Shown: one piece after another, positions 35,402-44,251 of the stretch | Layout: each line of letters starts with the position of its first letter | Position numbering within the stretch: position 1 is the first letter of the stretch | From: Bacteroidota bacterium | GTDB taxonomy: Bacteria > Bacteroidota > Bacteroidia > M30B66 | Direction of reading: 5' to 3' | NCBI GenBank assembly: GCA_947460255.1 | Contig: CANHIS010000008.1 | Coordinates: 1-64,000, forward strand | Length of the DNA stretch: 64,000 bases | The notes under the pieces: model-generated | Told to the model about the DNA's origin: nothing | Databases searched by the model: none | What the model saw: the letters and a program-made list of their open reading frames with translations, nothing else | Made by a program: the position numbers and the translations under genes

Positions 35402-36148
35402 TTATTCACCGGAAAAATGTGAAGAAATTTTTATCAGATCTTCCGGAGTATCAACGCTGAAACTTTCATGTTCGCTTCTCGCCGTGAGGATGCGATAACC
35501 GTTTTCGAGCCATCGCAATTGCTCCAGCTTCTCGGTATTCTCCAAAAAAGATGGAGATAATTGTGCGATCTTCTGCAGAGTTGCAGCCCGATATCCATAG
35601 ATGCCAATGTGTTGTACATAGGTCTCGAGAGGAATCACCCCATCCGCTGGCACTTCCCTAGTGAACGGAATAACTGACCTTGAAAAATACAAGGCGTACT
35701 GCTGATTATCGAGAACAACTTTGATTGTACTATCGCGATGCACTTCTTCCGCTTGCCGGAAAGATTTAACCAAGGTCGCAAGCTCAACTGTTTCATCTTG
35801 AAAACAACTGCACAAAGCGGCGATTTGGCCAGGATCAATAAAGGGTTCGTCACCTTGGATGTTTATCACCACATTATCATCTTGCAAGTTTAACAATCGT
35901 GCAGTTTCGGCACATCGATCGGTTCCACTAGGATGTAAAGAGCTCGTCATCACGAATTCACCCCCAAAAGATTGCACTTCTGATGCGATTCTGTCATCGT
36001 CGGTAGCTACTACAACACGATTTAATTGATCGCATTTTATGGCTTGTTCGTAAACCCTTCGGATCATGGTTTTACCTAAAATATCGACCAGCGGTTTGCC
36101 CGGAAACCGAGAACTGGCATAGCGTGCAGGAATTACTCCGATTGTCAT
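35402..36148 (-). CDS. kdsB: 3-deoxy-manno-octulosonate cytidylyltransferase
   Basis: 248 aa. Activates Kdo as CMP-Kdo for lipid A/LPS core synthesis. Motifs: 'IPARYASSRFPGKPLVDILGKTMIRRVYEQA' at the N-terminus, 'VVATDDDRI', 'HPSGTDRCAE' and 'VINIQGDEPFIDP'. Full length and undamaged. It lies 21 bases upstream of the SPOR gene's promoter region on the same strand; an exact promoter box precedes it, so it may read through into the SPOR gene. Confidence 0.96.
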   Translation of the reverse strand: MTIGVIPARYASSRFPGKPLVDILGKTMIRRVYEQAIKCDQLNRVVVATDDDRIASEVQSFGGEFVMTSSLHPSGTDRCAETARLLNLQDDNVVINIQGDEPFIDPGQIAALCSCFQDETVELATLVKSFRQAEEVHRDSTIKVVLDNQQYALYFSRSVIPFTREVPADGVIPLETYVQHIGIYGYRAATLQKIAQLSPSFLENTEKLEQLRWLENGYRILTARSEHESFSVDTPEDLIKISSHFSGE

Positions 36149-36168
36149 AAATCTACTTCGTGAGGCTT

Positions 36169-36176
36169 CAAAGGTA
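36169..36176 (-). promoter_or_regulatory. TAnnTTTG promoter element for kdsB
   Basis: Minus strand TACCTTTG, exact consensus, 20 bases before the ATG at 36148. Confidence 0.55.
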
Positions 36177-36309
36177 AAATAAACCGCATCGATTAACTCT
36201 GCTTGAAAACTTACACACCTGTATCTTTTCGAAAAACGATCCGGTATAAGGAAGCAAAACCCCTCAACCGGATCTATGCAGTAAACATTGACTTTAACTC
36301 ATACGCCTT

Positions 36310-37350
36310 ATGAAATCAGTCAATCGTTTATTATTCGGTTTGCTCAGCCTCAATGCTGCAGCCGCATGTGCACAAAGCACTCAGCCATTATTAGAATCAG
36401 GAAAAACCTGGTCGTGCTATGGTGATTATTTCTTTTACAACGTTAAATATCGCTTGGGCGCCGACACCGTGATTGGTGAATTGGTATACAAAAAAATGTT
36501 GGCTAGCACCGACATTCAGCCGTTTGTGTTTAATCCCGAAACGGCCATGTACAAATCGGCTGTGCGAGAATCGAACGGGCAAGTGTATGTGGTAGAAAAA
36601 GGATTCATCACAGAACATTTACTATATGACTTCAACCTCAACACTGGTGATGAAGTACAATTTTACCGTCCCAGCGGAAACATCAACCAAGGAGTATTGC
36701 CAAACTACGTAACCGGAAAGGTTTACAAAACCAATCAAGTAACAATCAATGGCGTGAGCCGCAAAAGAATATACATCCACGATCCATTTATGGTGAATCA
36801 GCTTCCTGCACAGGCATTGAACCAGCTCGATAGCCAAGCCGATATTTGGATCGAAGGCCTTGGTGCCAAAACCGGATTGTTTTCACGCATGCCGCAGTGG
36901 GGAGTGGTGGGGCCGCAACCTCATCTGATGGCTTGTGTGGAACAAGACGGAATTGTGCTTTACCAAAACAATGTGGGTTACACATTCGATCCTACTGATG
37001 TTAATTTTATTCTCCCTGCGGGGGATGGCGGTACAACTGGCGGTGGTGGAAGTTCAACAGGTGGAGGAAACGACACTCTGATCACAGCTATTGGTGCACA
37101 AATTAGTCCGACACAATTGTCGCTTTACCCAAACCCTGCGACCAACTTTTTTAACATACAACCCATCACCGGAAGGGCATTGGTTGGTGTTTACGACACC
37201 GATGGTAACAAAATCAAAGAACAAGAATACATGCCTGTAAACAATAAAATACGGGTAAACATCGAAGGAATGAAGGATGGCTTGTACACTGTTCGAGTGC
37301 GCGGAGCTGGAATTTCGAGAAACTTTAGGCTTTTGGTTACAGCACCTTAA
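36310..37350 (+). CDS. Secreted protein with T9SS type A sorting domain
   Basis: 346 aa: signal peptide 'MKSVNRLLFGLLSLNAAAACAQ', a 220-residue domain I do not recognise ('ESGKTWSCYGDYFFYNVKYRLGADTVIGELVYKKM...'), a Gly/Ser/Thr linker ('GDGGTTGGGGSSTGGGND') and a type A sorting domain ('LYPNPATNFFNIQP...GLYTVRVRGAGISRNFRLLV'). The first domain is a pattern frequent in Bacteroidota secreted proteins, without assigned activity. Exported by T9SS to the surface. Ends at a hairpin terminator with a UUCG tetraloop. Confidence 0.85.
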   Translation: MKSVNRLLFGLLSLNAAAACAQSTQPLLESGKTWSCYGDYFFYNVKYRLGADTVIGELVYKKMLASTDIQPFVFNPETAMYKSAVRESNGQVYVVEKGFITEHLLYDFNLNTGDEVQFYRPSGNINQGVLPNYVTGKVYKTNQVTINGVSRKRIYIHDPFMVNQLPAQALNQLDSQADIWIEGLGAKTGLFSRMPQWGVVGPQPHLMACVEQDGIVLYQNNVGYTFDPTDVNFILPAGDGGTTGGGGSSTGGGNDTLITAIGAQISPTQLSLYPNPATNFFNIQPITGRALVGVYDTDGNKIKEQEYMPVNNKIRVNIEGMKDGLYTVRVRGAGISRNFRLLVTAP

Positions 37351-37389
37351 AGCCCAACAACAATACGTTCTGTGTGTGTGAACGGAAAC

Positions 37390-37426
37390 AAAGCCGTGTT
37401 TCTTCTTCGGAAGAGATGCGGCTTTT
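37390..37426 (+). terminator. Hairpin terminator with UUCG loop between convergent genes
   Basis: AAAGCCG ... CGGCTTTT close an inner stem TCTTC-TTCG-GAAGA, a C(UUCG)G-type tetraloop, with an internal mismatch. T-run on the + strand; it could also serve the convergent XRE gene in reverse. Confidence 0.7.
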
Positions 37427-37438
37427 GCGTTGGGGAAA

Positions 37439-37801
37439 TTAGCGTAAAGGGTTGGTGGCGGAACGATGCAGCTCGAGTTTGCTTTCTAACAGCATACTTA
37501 ACTGGTTTTCCTTTTCCTGAAGTTGTTTTCGAAGGAACACGACTTCTTGTTCGAGGTGATGCAGATATTCGGCGTTTCGTTCTAAATCAGGGAAGGGCTG
37601 ATTGTTGCCACAAATGAGCGCATGTAAAGAAACACCAAGGGCGTGTGCAATTTTCTCAAGCCTATCGATCGTAATGGGCGAATTTCCCTTTTCGAGACGG
37701 TGATAACTTGATGTATCAATACCAATTACAGAAGCCATGTACTCTTGTGAGATGTTTCGTTGGTTCCGAGCATCTCTTACATGGTCGCATACGCGCGCCA
37801 T
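37439..37801 (-). CDS. XRE-family transcriptional regulator with C-terminal coiled coil
   Basis: 120 aa. Residues about 8-65 are a helix-turn-helix of the Xre/Cro type ('VRDARNQRNISQEYMASVIGIDTSSYHRLEKGNSPITIDRLEKIAHALGVSLHALI'), followed by a probable coiled coil ('EYLHHLEQEVVFLRKQLQEKENQLSMLLES') likely for dimerisation. Divergent from the three unrecognised exported genes; two 19-base palindromes lie in the intergenic space. Their position and symmetry fit autoregulation and control of the divergent genes. Confidence 0.92.
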   Translation of the reverse strand: MARVCDHVRDARNQRNISQEYMASVIGIDTSSYHRLEKGNSPITIDRLEKIAHALGVSLHALICGNNQPFPDLERNAEYLHHLEQEVVFLRKQLQEKENQLSMLLESKLELHRSATNPLR

Positions 37802-37876
37802 ATTTTAACAGGTGTAGATTTGGGAGAACAATTAAACGAATTGGTTATTAAAAAGCAAGCGATTGTTCAAGAAAGA

Positions 37877-37895
37877 TTTTGCACTGGACGCAAAA
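37877..37895. promoter_or_regulatory. Candidate XRE operator, copy 1
   Basis: TTTTGC-ACTGGAC-GCAAAA, a 6+7+6 palindrome. It is the first of two units in a 20-base period, i.e. about two helical turns, so dimers could bind on the same face. Confidence 0.6.
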
Positions 37896-37896
37896 C

Positions 37897-37915
37897 TTTT
37901 GCATCTGACGCAAAA
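37897..37915. promoter_or_regulatory. Candidate XRE operator, copy 2
   Basis: TTTTGC-ATCTGAC-GCAAAA, same arms as copy 1 with a partly different centre. Located 96-114 bases upstream of the XRE start and about 150 bases before the divergent gene. Confidence 0.6.
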
Positions 37916-37959
37916 GGACAATCCAAAACCCGCTCTAGCTTTGCCTTATTCGAAACCAG

Positions 37960-38040
37960 AAAGGAGGCAACCATGACTTAAGCAACAATCAATCAACACA
38001 CTTGGATCTGTAGGGAAATCTACACTCCCTGCCTTGTGTG
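37960..38040 (+). promoter_or_regulatory. Leader with strong SD, two-codon ORF and hairpins
   Basis: AAAGGAGG with a 5-base spacer precedes ATG ACT TAA (37973-37981), an ideal Shine-Dalgarno for a peptide of two residues; SD sequences are otherwise rare in this window. Downstream, CACAC (37997-38001) can pair with GTGTG (38036-38040), enclosing a 7-pair stem GTAGGGA/TCCCTGC (38010-38032) that competes with TGTAG/CTACA (38009-38024). It may be a regulatory leader or the remains of a lost gene. Function inferred. Confidence 0.4.
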
Positions 38041-38062
38041 GAATAAGATTACAACAACAACT

Positions 38063-38506
38063 ATGAAAATCTTTATCATCACCCTTATCACATTCGCCCA
38101 AATAATTAGCACGAGTTTAATTGCTAATGAATCACCAACAAAAAAACCTAACGATGTAAAACTAACCGTTACCATAGGAGGTAAAATAGGCATCAAATCT
38201 AAAGGGTGCACAGGAATCGGAATTTCCTGCCTTAAATTGGACATTGATTTAGAGGCAGTCAGATTTGGCAAAGCCCCAGAAGGTTCACAAATTGTTCAAT
38301 TTGAATTCCTTTCTGAAAGTAAAATGCAAATGACGTTTTTCAGCGAAAACTCAGGAGACATGGAGGTTGAATCAAACCAATCTTTAGGAAATCAACTTTC
38401 GAAAATGCTCGGCTACACTGATGTTGTGGTTTTGAAGGGCAAATACAAAACGATAAAACGTTCTGATGGCGCATATGTAGTTGTAGTAAATACAATGCGC
38501 AAATAA
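38063..38506 (+). CDS. Unrecognised small exported protein (first of XRE-linked trio)
   Basis: 147 aa from the ATG at 38063 (MKIFIITLITFAQIISTSLIANE), giving a signal peptide. The mature part is about 125 residues with two Cys ('SKGCTGIGISCLKLDIDLEAVRFG') and looks all-beta ('SQIVQFEFLSESKMQMTFFSENSGDMEVES', 'DVVVLKGKYKTIKRSDGAYVVVVN'). I recognise no family. It is divergent from the XRE regulator behind a 260-base region with operator-like palindromes and a structured leader, and followed by a hairpin before the next gene. Confidence 0.7.
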   Translation: MKIFIITLITFAQIISTSLIANESPTKKPNDVKLTVTIGGKIGIKSKGCTGIGISCLKLDIDLEAVRFGKAPEGSQIVQFEFLSESKMQMTFFSENSGDMEVESNQSLGNQLSKMLGYTDVVVLKGKYKTIKRSDGAYVVVVNTMRK

Positions 38507-38513
38507 AACAATT

Positions 38514-38545
38514 AACCGGGTGGAGGTAAAAACTTCCACCCGGTT
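38514..38545 (+). terminator. Hairpin between the first and second trio genes
   Basis: AACCGGGTGGAGGT pairs with ACTTCCACCCGGTT (one wobble) around a tiny loop, followed by only one further T before AAC. A strong stem but weak T-run; it may attenuate rather than stop transcription into the gene starting 14 bases later. Confidence 0.5.
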
Positions 38546-38558
38546 TAACAACTATGCA

Positions 38559-39215
38559 ATGAACAAACAAACAACTCTACTTAGTTCAACAGTTTTCATT
38601 TTGTTATTGACGTCCTGTTTTAAAATGGCCATGCTTTACCACGGCGCCCACTCTCCCAAAATGGAGAAAGTAGCAGACATTCGAGCATTTGCAGAAAAGA
38701 AAAGCATTCCAATCGAAGGCTCTGCCATGATTGCAGAAGATTCTATCATGTATTCTTTTGTTACAAGAATGAATGACCACATCTTGTTCGACGAAAATGG
38801 CTATGCGATAAAATTCAACAGTGGATTCGAAAATGAAAAGTGTGGTGGCAACATCCTCAGCTTTATTGAAGGCCTAGACACCGTTTCATACATTGCTCGG
38901 GATTCAAACTGGACTCTTGAAAAAGAGTCGAACATGTGGGTAGATTTCGGCACTAAGAATCCTTACGATATCCAAAAACAATTAAAGGGTGAAGCTTTCA
39001 ATTATTGCGTGGTTTATTACTGGAACGTATTTTCAGGAAATCCTAACCACCGAGATGCTATAAAGGGGCTCCAAGCGTCTATCGCAAAAAACCCAAGGGT
39101 GAAAATCAAAATGATTTTAGTGAACCATGACATAAGAGATAACATTGATTTTAAAAAATTTGCCGAACGTGCTAATAAAATCAAAGGAGTAAAGGTTGAA
39201 GTAAACGAGAATTAA
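38559..39215 (+). CDS. Unrecognised lipoprotein, possibly degenerate thioredoxin fold
   Basis: 218 aa from the ATG at 38559 (MNKQTTLLSSTVFILLLTSC), lipobox 'LLLTSC'. The C-terminal half 'NYCVVYYWNVFSGNPNHRDAIKGLQASIAKNPRVKIKMILVNHDI' has the strand-helix-strand order of a thioredoxin-like domain, but the usual CxxC position reads 'NVFSGN', so no redox activity is expected if the fold is right. Middle gene of the trio; two bases separate it from the next. No known family recognised. Confidence 0.7.
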   Translation: MNKQTTLLSSTVFILLLTSCFKMAMLYHGAHSPKMEKVADIRAFAEKKSIPIEGSAMIAEDSIMYSFVTRMNDHILFDENGYAIKFNSGFENEKCGGNILSFIEGLDTVSYIARDSNWTLEKESNMWVDFGTKNPYDIQKQLKGEAFNYCVVYYWNVFSGNPNHRDAIKGLQASIAKNPRVKIKMILVNHDIRDNIDFKKFAERANKIKGVKVEVNEN

Positions 39216-39217
39216 CC

Positions 39218-40156
39218 ATGCAAAAGCTGTTTTATAGAAAATGTCTGAGAATAGCTTTCCTCCTCCTGTGGATTGTGCACAGCACTCAAGCACAATTCGA
39301 TGATCCTTGTAAATTCAGTGAGCATGTGAAAACCGAAAATGCTTTACCGTCAAATCCCGACAGCCTGAAGCCTTCGAAATGGAAGCTTGTTCAAAAACAC
39401 CAATTCGATGCTGCATTTAATGGTAGAACACGCAACGAAATCTCTCAATCGATTTGCAAATTGAGTGCTTCTTCAAGATTATCGTTTGAACTAAAATACC
39501 TATACAAAAAAACTAGTGTTGATGTTAGTTTAAACGACGAAACATCCGCAACTATTCTTCTCGACAGCACTTTCGAAAAGCAAAACGACTTATTGAGGCT
39601 AAAGATTTCAATTGAACACAATACGCAAAAGGAAAACTTTAAAAAATCGGTCTCTGCTCAGCTCTCAACGCAAAAACTTCCCTCGAAGAAAAATGGTAGC
39701 GACATAAACGAATCAGCATTTCTTTCACCCGCTGAATTGATCATTGCGCTTGGGATGAACGTTAAGCTGCAATCACTCGGACAAATTGAATGCGGAATTG
39801 GAAGTTTGAGATTCACATGGATAGATCAAAAAAAACTCTATGATCTTCAGAAATCTGCTCAATTGCATGGCATCGAAAAAGGCAGAGGCCACAAACTCGA
39901 AGGAGGATTTTCTTTTCAAGCCCAATGGCAAAAAACAATCACCAAAAATATTACTTGGGAAAACAAAACACTTCTCTTTTCTAGCATCACCGAACCTGGA
40001 ATGCCAAACATTGAACTTCGAAATGACCTACTCTTGAAGTCTGGCAAATCTGTGCAAACCGCCGTTCGATCTATTTATACCTACAACAAGACCAAATGGC
40101 CGCCTGCAAGTTTTGGAGGGGAAATCGCACTTGGCGTGATGCTTAACAAAAACTAA
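39218..40156 (+). CDS. Unrecognised exported protein, probable outer-membrane barrel
   Basis: 312 aa with signal peptide 'MQKLFYRKCLRIAFLLLWIVHSTQAQ'. The pattern of alternating residues in the second half ('HKLEGGFSFQAQWQKTITKNITWENKTLLFSSITEPGMPNIELRNDLLLKSGKSVQTAVRSIYTYNKTKW') and the final 'GGEIALGVMLNKN' are like barrel strands of DUF3078-type outer-membrane proteins. Not secure. Last gene of the trio and only two bases after the lipoprotein gene. It ends seven bases before the convergent pgk. Confidence 0.7.
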   Translation: MQKLFYRKCLRIAFLLLWIVHSTQAQFDDPCKFSEHVKTENALPSNPDSLKPSKWKLVQKHQFDAAFNGRTRNEISQSICKLSASSRLSFELKYLYKKTSVDVSLNDETSATILLDSTFEKQNDLLRLKISIEHNTQKENFKKSVSAQLSTQKLPSKKNGSDINESAFLSPAELIIALGMNVKLQSLGQIECGIGSLRFTWIDQKKLYDLQKSAQLHGIEKGRGHKLEGGFSFQAQWQKTITKNITWENKTLLFSSITEPGMPNIELRNDLLLKSGKSVQTAVRSIYTYNKTKWPPASFGGEIALGVMLNKN

Positions 40157-40163
40157 TCGTTGC

Positions 40164-41354
40164 TTAACTTCTGATAGCCGCTACACCAGGAAGCACTGCG
40201 CCTTCCATGTATTCGAGTAAAGCTCCGCCTCCTGTGCTTACATAAGATACCTTATCGGCAATACCAAATTGATTCACCGCAGCCACAGAGTCGCCACCAC
40301 CTACCAAAGAATAGGCGCCTTTAGCGGTTGCTGCAACAATTGCATCCGCAACTTGACGTGTTCCGGCTGCAAAGTTTTCCATTTCGAAAACACCCATTGG
40401 GCCATTCCACAAAATCGTTCCAGATGCCGAAATCACAGCAGAGAAATTTGAAATAGTTTGTGGCCCTATATCCAAGCCCATCCATCCGTCTGGAATTTCA
40501 GCAACATCACAAACCTTGGTCAACGCGTCGTTAGAAAATTTATCGGCAATCACCGCGTCCACCGGTAAATGAATTTGCACACCTAATGATTTGGCTTTCT
40601 CCATCAGATCGAGCGCCAATTGCAACTGTTCGTCTTCTACAAGCGATGAACCTGTTTTGCCTCCTTGTGCTTTGATAAATGTAAATGTCATCCCGCCTCC
40701 GATAATCAAATGGTTCACTTTACCCAGAACATTTTCGATGATCGAAATCTTAGAACTCACCTTTGCGCCTCCCATAATGGCCGTTAAGGGACGGTTGGGC
40801 TTGAGCATAACTTTGTCGATTGCATCGATTTCGCCCTGCATTACATATCCGAACATTTTATTCACCGGAAAAAAGTCGGCAATCACTGCGGTTGAGGCAT
40901 GTGCGCGATGGGCCGTTCCAAATGCATCATTGATATAAATGTCACCTAATGTGGATAGCTTTTTTGCAAAATCCGCATCCCCTTTCTCTTCTTCCTTGTA
41001 AAACCGGAGATTTTCTAACAACAAAACTTCACCTGGCAATAAACTTGATGCGGCAGCTTCTGCAACAGCACCTATGCAATCTGCTGCAAATTTCACTTTC
41101 AAACCAGTCAGTTTTTCAACCGTAGAAACAATATGACGCAGCGAAAACTTATCCTCAAATCCTCCTTTAGGGCGACCAAGGTGCGACATCAAAATAACCG
41201 AACCTCCTGTTTCAACTACTTTTTTAATAGTAGGAACTGCAGCCAAGATGCGCGTACTATCGGTTACTTCGAAATGATCGTTGAGTGGAACGTTAAAATC
41301 TACACGGATAAGGGCTTTGTGCCCGCTGAATGAGAAAGAGTCGATTGAAAGCAT
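40164..41354 (-). CDS. pgk: Phosphoglycerate kinase
   Basis: 396 aa, full length. Transfers phosphate from 1,3-bisphosphoglycerate to ADP in glycolysis, cytoplasmic. N-terminal '[12 protein letters not shown]' (substrate-binding), '[12 protein letters not shown]', then '[16 protein letters not shown]', '[14 protein letters not shown]', '[12 protein letters not shown]' and nucleotide-site '[17 protein letters not shown]' with C-terminal '[12 protein letters not shown]'. Every usual motif is present. Monocistronic; 148 bases separate it from the divergent PorW/SprE gene. Confidence 0.97.
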   Translation of the reverse strand: MLSIDSFSFSGHKALIRVDFNVPLNDHFEVTDSTRILAAVPTIKKVVETGGSVILMSHLGRPKGGFEDKFSLRHIVSTVEKLTGLKVKFAADCIGAVAEAAASSLLPGEVLLLENLRFYKEEEKGDADFAKKLSTLGDIYINDAFGTAHRAHASTAVIADFFPVNKMFGYVMQGEIDAIDKVMLKPNRPLTAIMGGAKVSSKISIIENVLGKVNHLIIGGGMTFTFIKAQGGKTGSSLVEDEQLQLALDLMEKAKSLGVQIHLPVDAVIADKFSNDALTKVCDVAEIPDGWMGLDIGPQTISNFSAVISASGTILWNGPMGVFEMENFAAGTRQVADAIVAATAKGAYSLVGGGDSVAAVNQFGIADKVSYVSTGGGALLEYMEGAVLPGVAAIRS

Positions 41355-41472
41355 GCTGCGAATTTGGCGAAAATCTCGATGAACCCGTTTTTTCTGGATG
41401 GATTTAATTAGATATCAAGATCAAAGTGTTGACAGAGAATAAGGAATTGTTAATTCTGAAGAAAAAACACAC

Positions 41473-41480
41473 TATTTTTG
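41473..41480 (+). promoter_or_regulatory. TAnnTTTG promoter element for the PorW/SprE gene
   Basis: TATTTTTG, exact consensus, 22 bases before the GTG start at 41503. Confidence 0.6.
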
Positions 41481-41502
41481 GCGCGATACCGTTAAAAGCC
41501 GC

Positions 41503-44178
41503 GTGCGTTCAATTATTCAATCAAATTACGTTTATAACAGGCTTCTGTTTTGCCTTTGCATCTTAGCATTGGTAGCGAGTTCATGCTCAACAAAGAAGAA
41601 CAAGTGGCCCAACCGCGCCTACCACAACACAACATCACATTACAATGCCTGGTTTAACGGGAACGAAGTGATTAAGGAAATTGAGTTGGGCTTGAGCACA
41701 GCACATGTCGACAACTATTACAAGGTTATTCCAGTTTATCGCCTCGGAACGCTCGAAGATTCTAAGGGAATTCTAGCGAATGCCGACAAATCGATCAAAA
41801 AAGGATCGATGGTGATTGCCAAACACAACATGTATATTCGAGGTAAACAGTACAATCGTTACATCGACGATGCTTACATGTTGGTTGGAAAAGGAAATTA
41901 TTACAAGCGTGAATATTATACGGCCTTAGAAATGTTTTCGTTTGTTACCCGTGAAGCGGTAAAAAACAACCGAAAAGACCCAATTCAGCACCGCGCAAAT
42001 ATCTGGCAAGCAAGGGCATACACAGAAATCGGGATGCTTTCGGATGCTCAAATGGCTTTCGATCGTTCGCTCAACGACAAAGCGCTTCCAAAAAGTGTAA
42101 AAAGCGAGTTGTATGCGGCTCTTACCGATTATCAACTTCGTCAAAACAACTTCGAAAAGGCGCTTGAATACGTAACTGAAGCCATCAAATTTACCAAGAA
42201 CAAAAAGTTCAAAACACGACTTCTCTTCATTCAGGGTCAGTTGTTTCAGAAAACCGACAAACTAAAAGAGGCTTCCGATGCATATGACAAGGTGTTGAAA
42301 ATGAACCCTTCCTATGAAATGTCGTTTTATTCGCGCATCAACAAAGCCCGGAGCTACAATTCAGAATCAGGCAATAGTATCGCCATCCGTGCATTGTTGG
42401 CTTCGATGCTAAAAGACCCAAAAAACTTCGACCTCGTCGATCAAATTTATTATGTGCTAGGCGAGATTGAAGAAAAGGAAGAAAAAGAAGATCTTGCCAT
42501 TGAGCAATACAACAAATCGCTTCGAGCCAGTACAACAAATCAAGCACAGAAGGGCCTTTCATACTTAGCCATTGCGGAGATTTATTTCGATGATAAATCA
42601 TATCGATTGGCTGCTTCGTATTACGATTCATGTATTGCAACGCTTCCGAAAGATTATCCTGACTACAAAAAGGTTGAAAACATTCAGGCTTCATTGGCCG
42701 AATTGGTGAAGCGCTACAATACCATTGAGCGCTACGATAGCTTGTTGCGGATGTCGAATTTAACGAAAGAACAACTCGACAAAAAACTTGAGGAAATTAT
42801 TGCCCGCGAGGAAGCGGACTTAAAAAAACAAAGAGCCAAAGAGGCTGAACTACGAGCCAAAGAAGAAGCTGATCAAGCAAATGGAGGCCCGAACACCCCC
42901 GGAGGCAATACAACAGGACCTGCTGCATCTGGAAACGGACAATGGTATTTCTACAATCCAAGTGCAATGGGGTTTGGATTCTCAGAATTTCGAAAGATTT
43001 GGGGTGAAAGAAAGCTAGAAGATCACTGGCGGAGAAGCAACAAACAATCGATTCAACCAGTCGTAACCAATGATCCCGACCCAACTGGAGATCCCGATAA
43101 GGCAAAAGATCCGAAGAGCGACAAGAGTAAGCAGATGTCGAGGGAAGACAGTGTGTTGCTTGCAAAAAAACGTTTGACAAAAGATTTACCTTCTGATGAA
43201 AATCAGAAAGTAGCCTTTGCAGATTCGGTACGAGAAGCTTTTTATGCGTTGGGAATGATTTATAGAGAGCGCCTAAACGATCTAAAAGAATCTGCAAAAA
43301 CGTTTGAAGAGTTCCTAAGGAAATATCCGAAGGATGTATCTGAACCCACTGTTTATTACCAGCTTTACAGGATCTACCTGAAAATTCCAGATAAATCAAA
43401 TGCGGAGAAATATAGAAACTTGCTACTTTCTAAATTCCCCGAATCAGAATATTCGCTTCTGATTAAAGACCCTAATTTCTTTGCGGCAAGCAACATGACC
43501 AAAAAAGAAACGGAGACTTTTTATGAAGAAACCTACCGTTTGTACAAAGCGCGAGAGTTTAAAACAGTAATTGATCGCTGTCGAAATGCAGAAATACGTT
43601 TCACTGGCAACCCATTACTGGCGAAATTCTCTTTGCTGAAAGCGTTGGCTGTGGGACAAATGAAGGATATCACATCCTTTAGAGGCGCTTTGCAAGAAGT
43701 TGTAAAAACGTATCCTGGTGATACAGTAGAAATTCGAGCGAAAGACATGCTCAAAAGCCTTGATAAAGCTCAAGGTATTGCACCTAGAGATTCTGCTGAA
43801 ATTAGAAAACCGCAATTTGTTTATAAGCCCGACACGCTGCAGTTTTTCGTTGTTGTTGTAGAAGACCGAGCATTGAACCTCAACAATTTTAAAGTTAAAT
43901 TGAGCGATTTTAACAACCAATATTTTTCACTCAAAAACCTTCAAGTTGCAAGCAGATTGCTCGGAACCAATTATCAAGTGATAACCGTTCAACAATTCGC
44001 CAATAAAAAAGAGGGTATGGATTTTATGATGGCAGTTGATAGTGATGATGAACTATTTGCCGACATGAACATGGATGTTACCGATGTTTTCATCATTAGC
44101 AGTAGCAACTATCAGCTCCTCATGAAAGAAGGAAATGTATCGGAATATGTTGATTTTTACAAAAAGGTTTACGAATAA
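41503..44178 (+). CDS. sprE: PorW/SprE-type TPR lipoprotein of the type IX secretion system
   Basis: 891 aa with GTG start (no in-frame ATG before the signal). Lipobox 'LALVASSC' then 'STKKNKWPNRAYHNTTSHYNAWFNGNEVIKE', which resembles the start of PorW/SprE. TPR units follow across residues 100-430, then a long charged linker, more TPR (about 575-730) and a C-terminal domain 'QFFVVVVEDRALNLNNFKVKLSDFNNQYFSLKNLQV' typical of the family. SprE is needed for T9SS secretion and gliding in Flavobacterium johnsoniae, which fits the many T9SS substrates here. Followed by bactofilin and AtpZ-like genes. Confidence 0.8.
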   Translation: MRSIIQSNYVYNRLLFCLCILALVASSCSTKKNKWPNRAYHNTTSHYNAWFNGNEVIKEIELGLSTAHVDNYYKVIPVYRLGTLEDSKGILANADKSIKKGSMVIAKHNMYIRGKQYNRYIDDAYMLVGKGNYYKREYYTALEMFSFVTREAVKNNRKDPIQHRANIWQARAYTEIGMLSDAQMAFDRSLNDKALPKSVKSELYAALTDYQLRQNNFEKALEYVTEAIKFTKNKKFKTRLLFIQGQLFQKTDKLKEASDAYDKVLKMNPSYEMSFYSRINKARSYNSESGNSIAIRALLASMLKDPKNFDLVDQIYYVLGEIEEKEEKEDLAIEQYNKSLRASTTNQAQKGLSYLAIAEIYFDDKSYRLAASYYDSCIATLPKDYPDYKKVENIQASLAELVKRYNTIERYDSLLRMSNLTKEQLDKKLEEIIAREEADLKKQRAKEAELRAKEEADQANGGPNTPGGNTTGPAASGNGQWYFYNPSAMGFGFSEFRKIWGERKLEDHWRRSNKQSIQPVVTNDPDPTGDPDKAKDPKSDKSKQMSREDSVLLAKKRLTKDLPSDENQKVAFADSVREAFYALGMIYRERLNDLKESAKTFEEFLRKYPKDVSEPTVYYQLYRIYLKIPDKSNAEKYRNLLLSKFPESEYSLLIKDPNFFAASNMTKKETETFYEETYRLYKAREFKTVIDRCRNAEIRFTGNPLLAKFSLLKALAVGQMKDITSFRGALQEVVKTYPGDTVEIRAKDMLKSLDKAQGIAPRDSAEIRKPQFVYKPDTLQFFVVVVEDRALNLNNFKVKLSDFNNQYFSLKNLQVASRLLGTNYQVITVQQFANKKEGMDFMMAVDSDDELFADMNMDVTDVFIISSSNYQLLMKEGNVSEYVDFYKKVYE

Positions 44179-44212
44179 GACGTAATACCAACCCAAATAC
44201 GAGGGTGTTTGT

Positions 44213-44220
44213 TATATTTG
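44213..44220 (+). promoter_or_regulatory. TAnnTTTG promoter element for bactofilin
   Basis: TATATTTG, exact consensus, 31 bases before the ATG at 44252. Confidence 0.6.
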
Positions 44221-44251
44221 CGGCTTAATTCATCATAATTAGTCTTTGGTA

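Noticed and set aside
37760-37981. 73 aa ORF on + strand ending at the strong Shine-Dalgarno
   Set aside because: Overlaps the XRE gene antisense, covers the operator palindromes, and has no RBS or family resemblance. The SD serves a start at 37973 instead.
42797-43399. 200 aa ORF antisense to the PorW/SprE gene
   Set aside because: Shadow of the charged repeat region in the opposite strand; no recognisable protein features.
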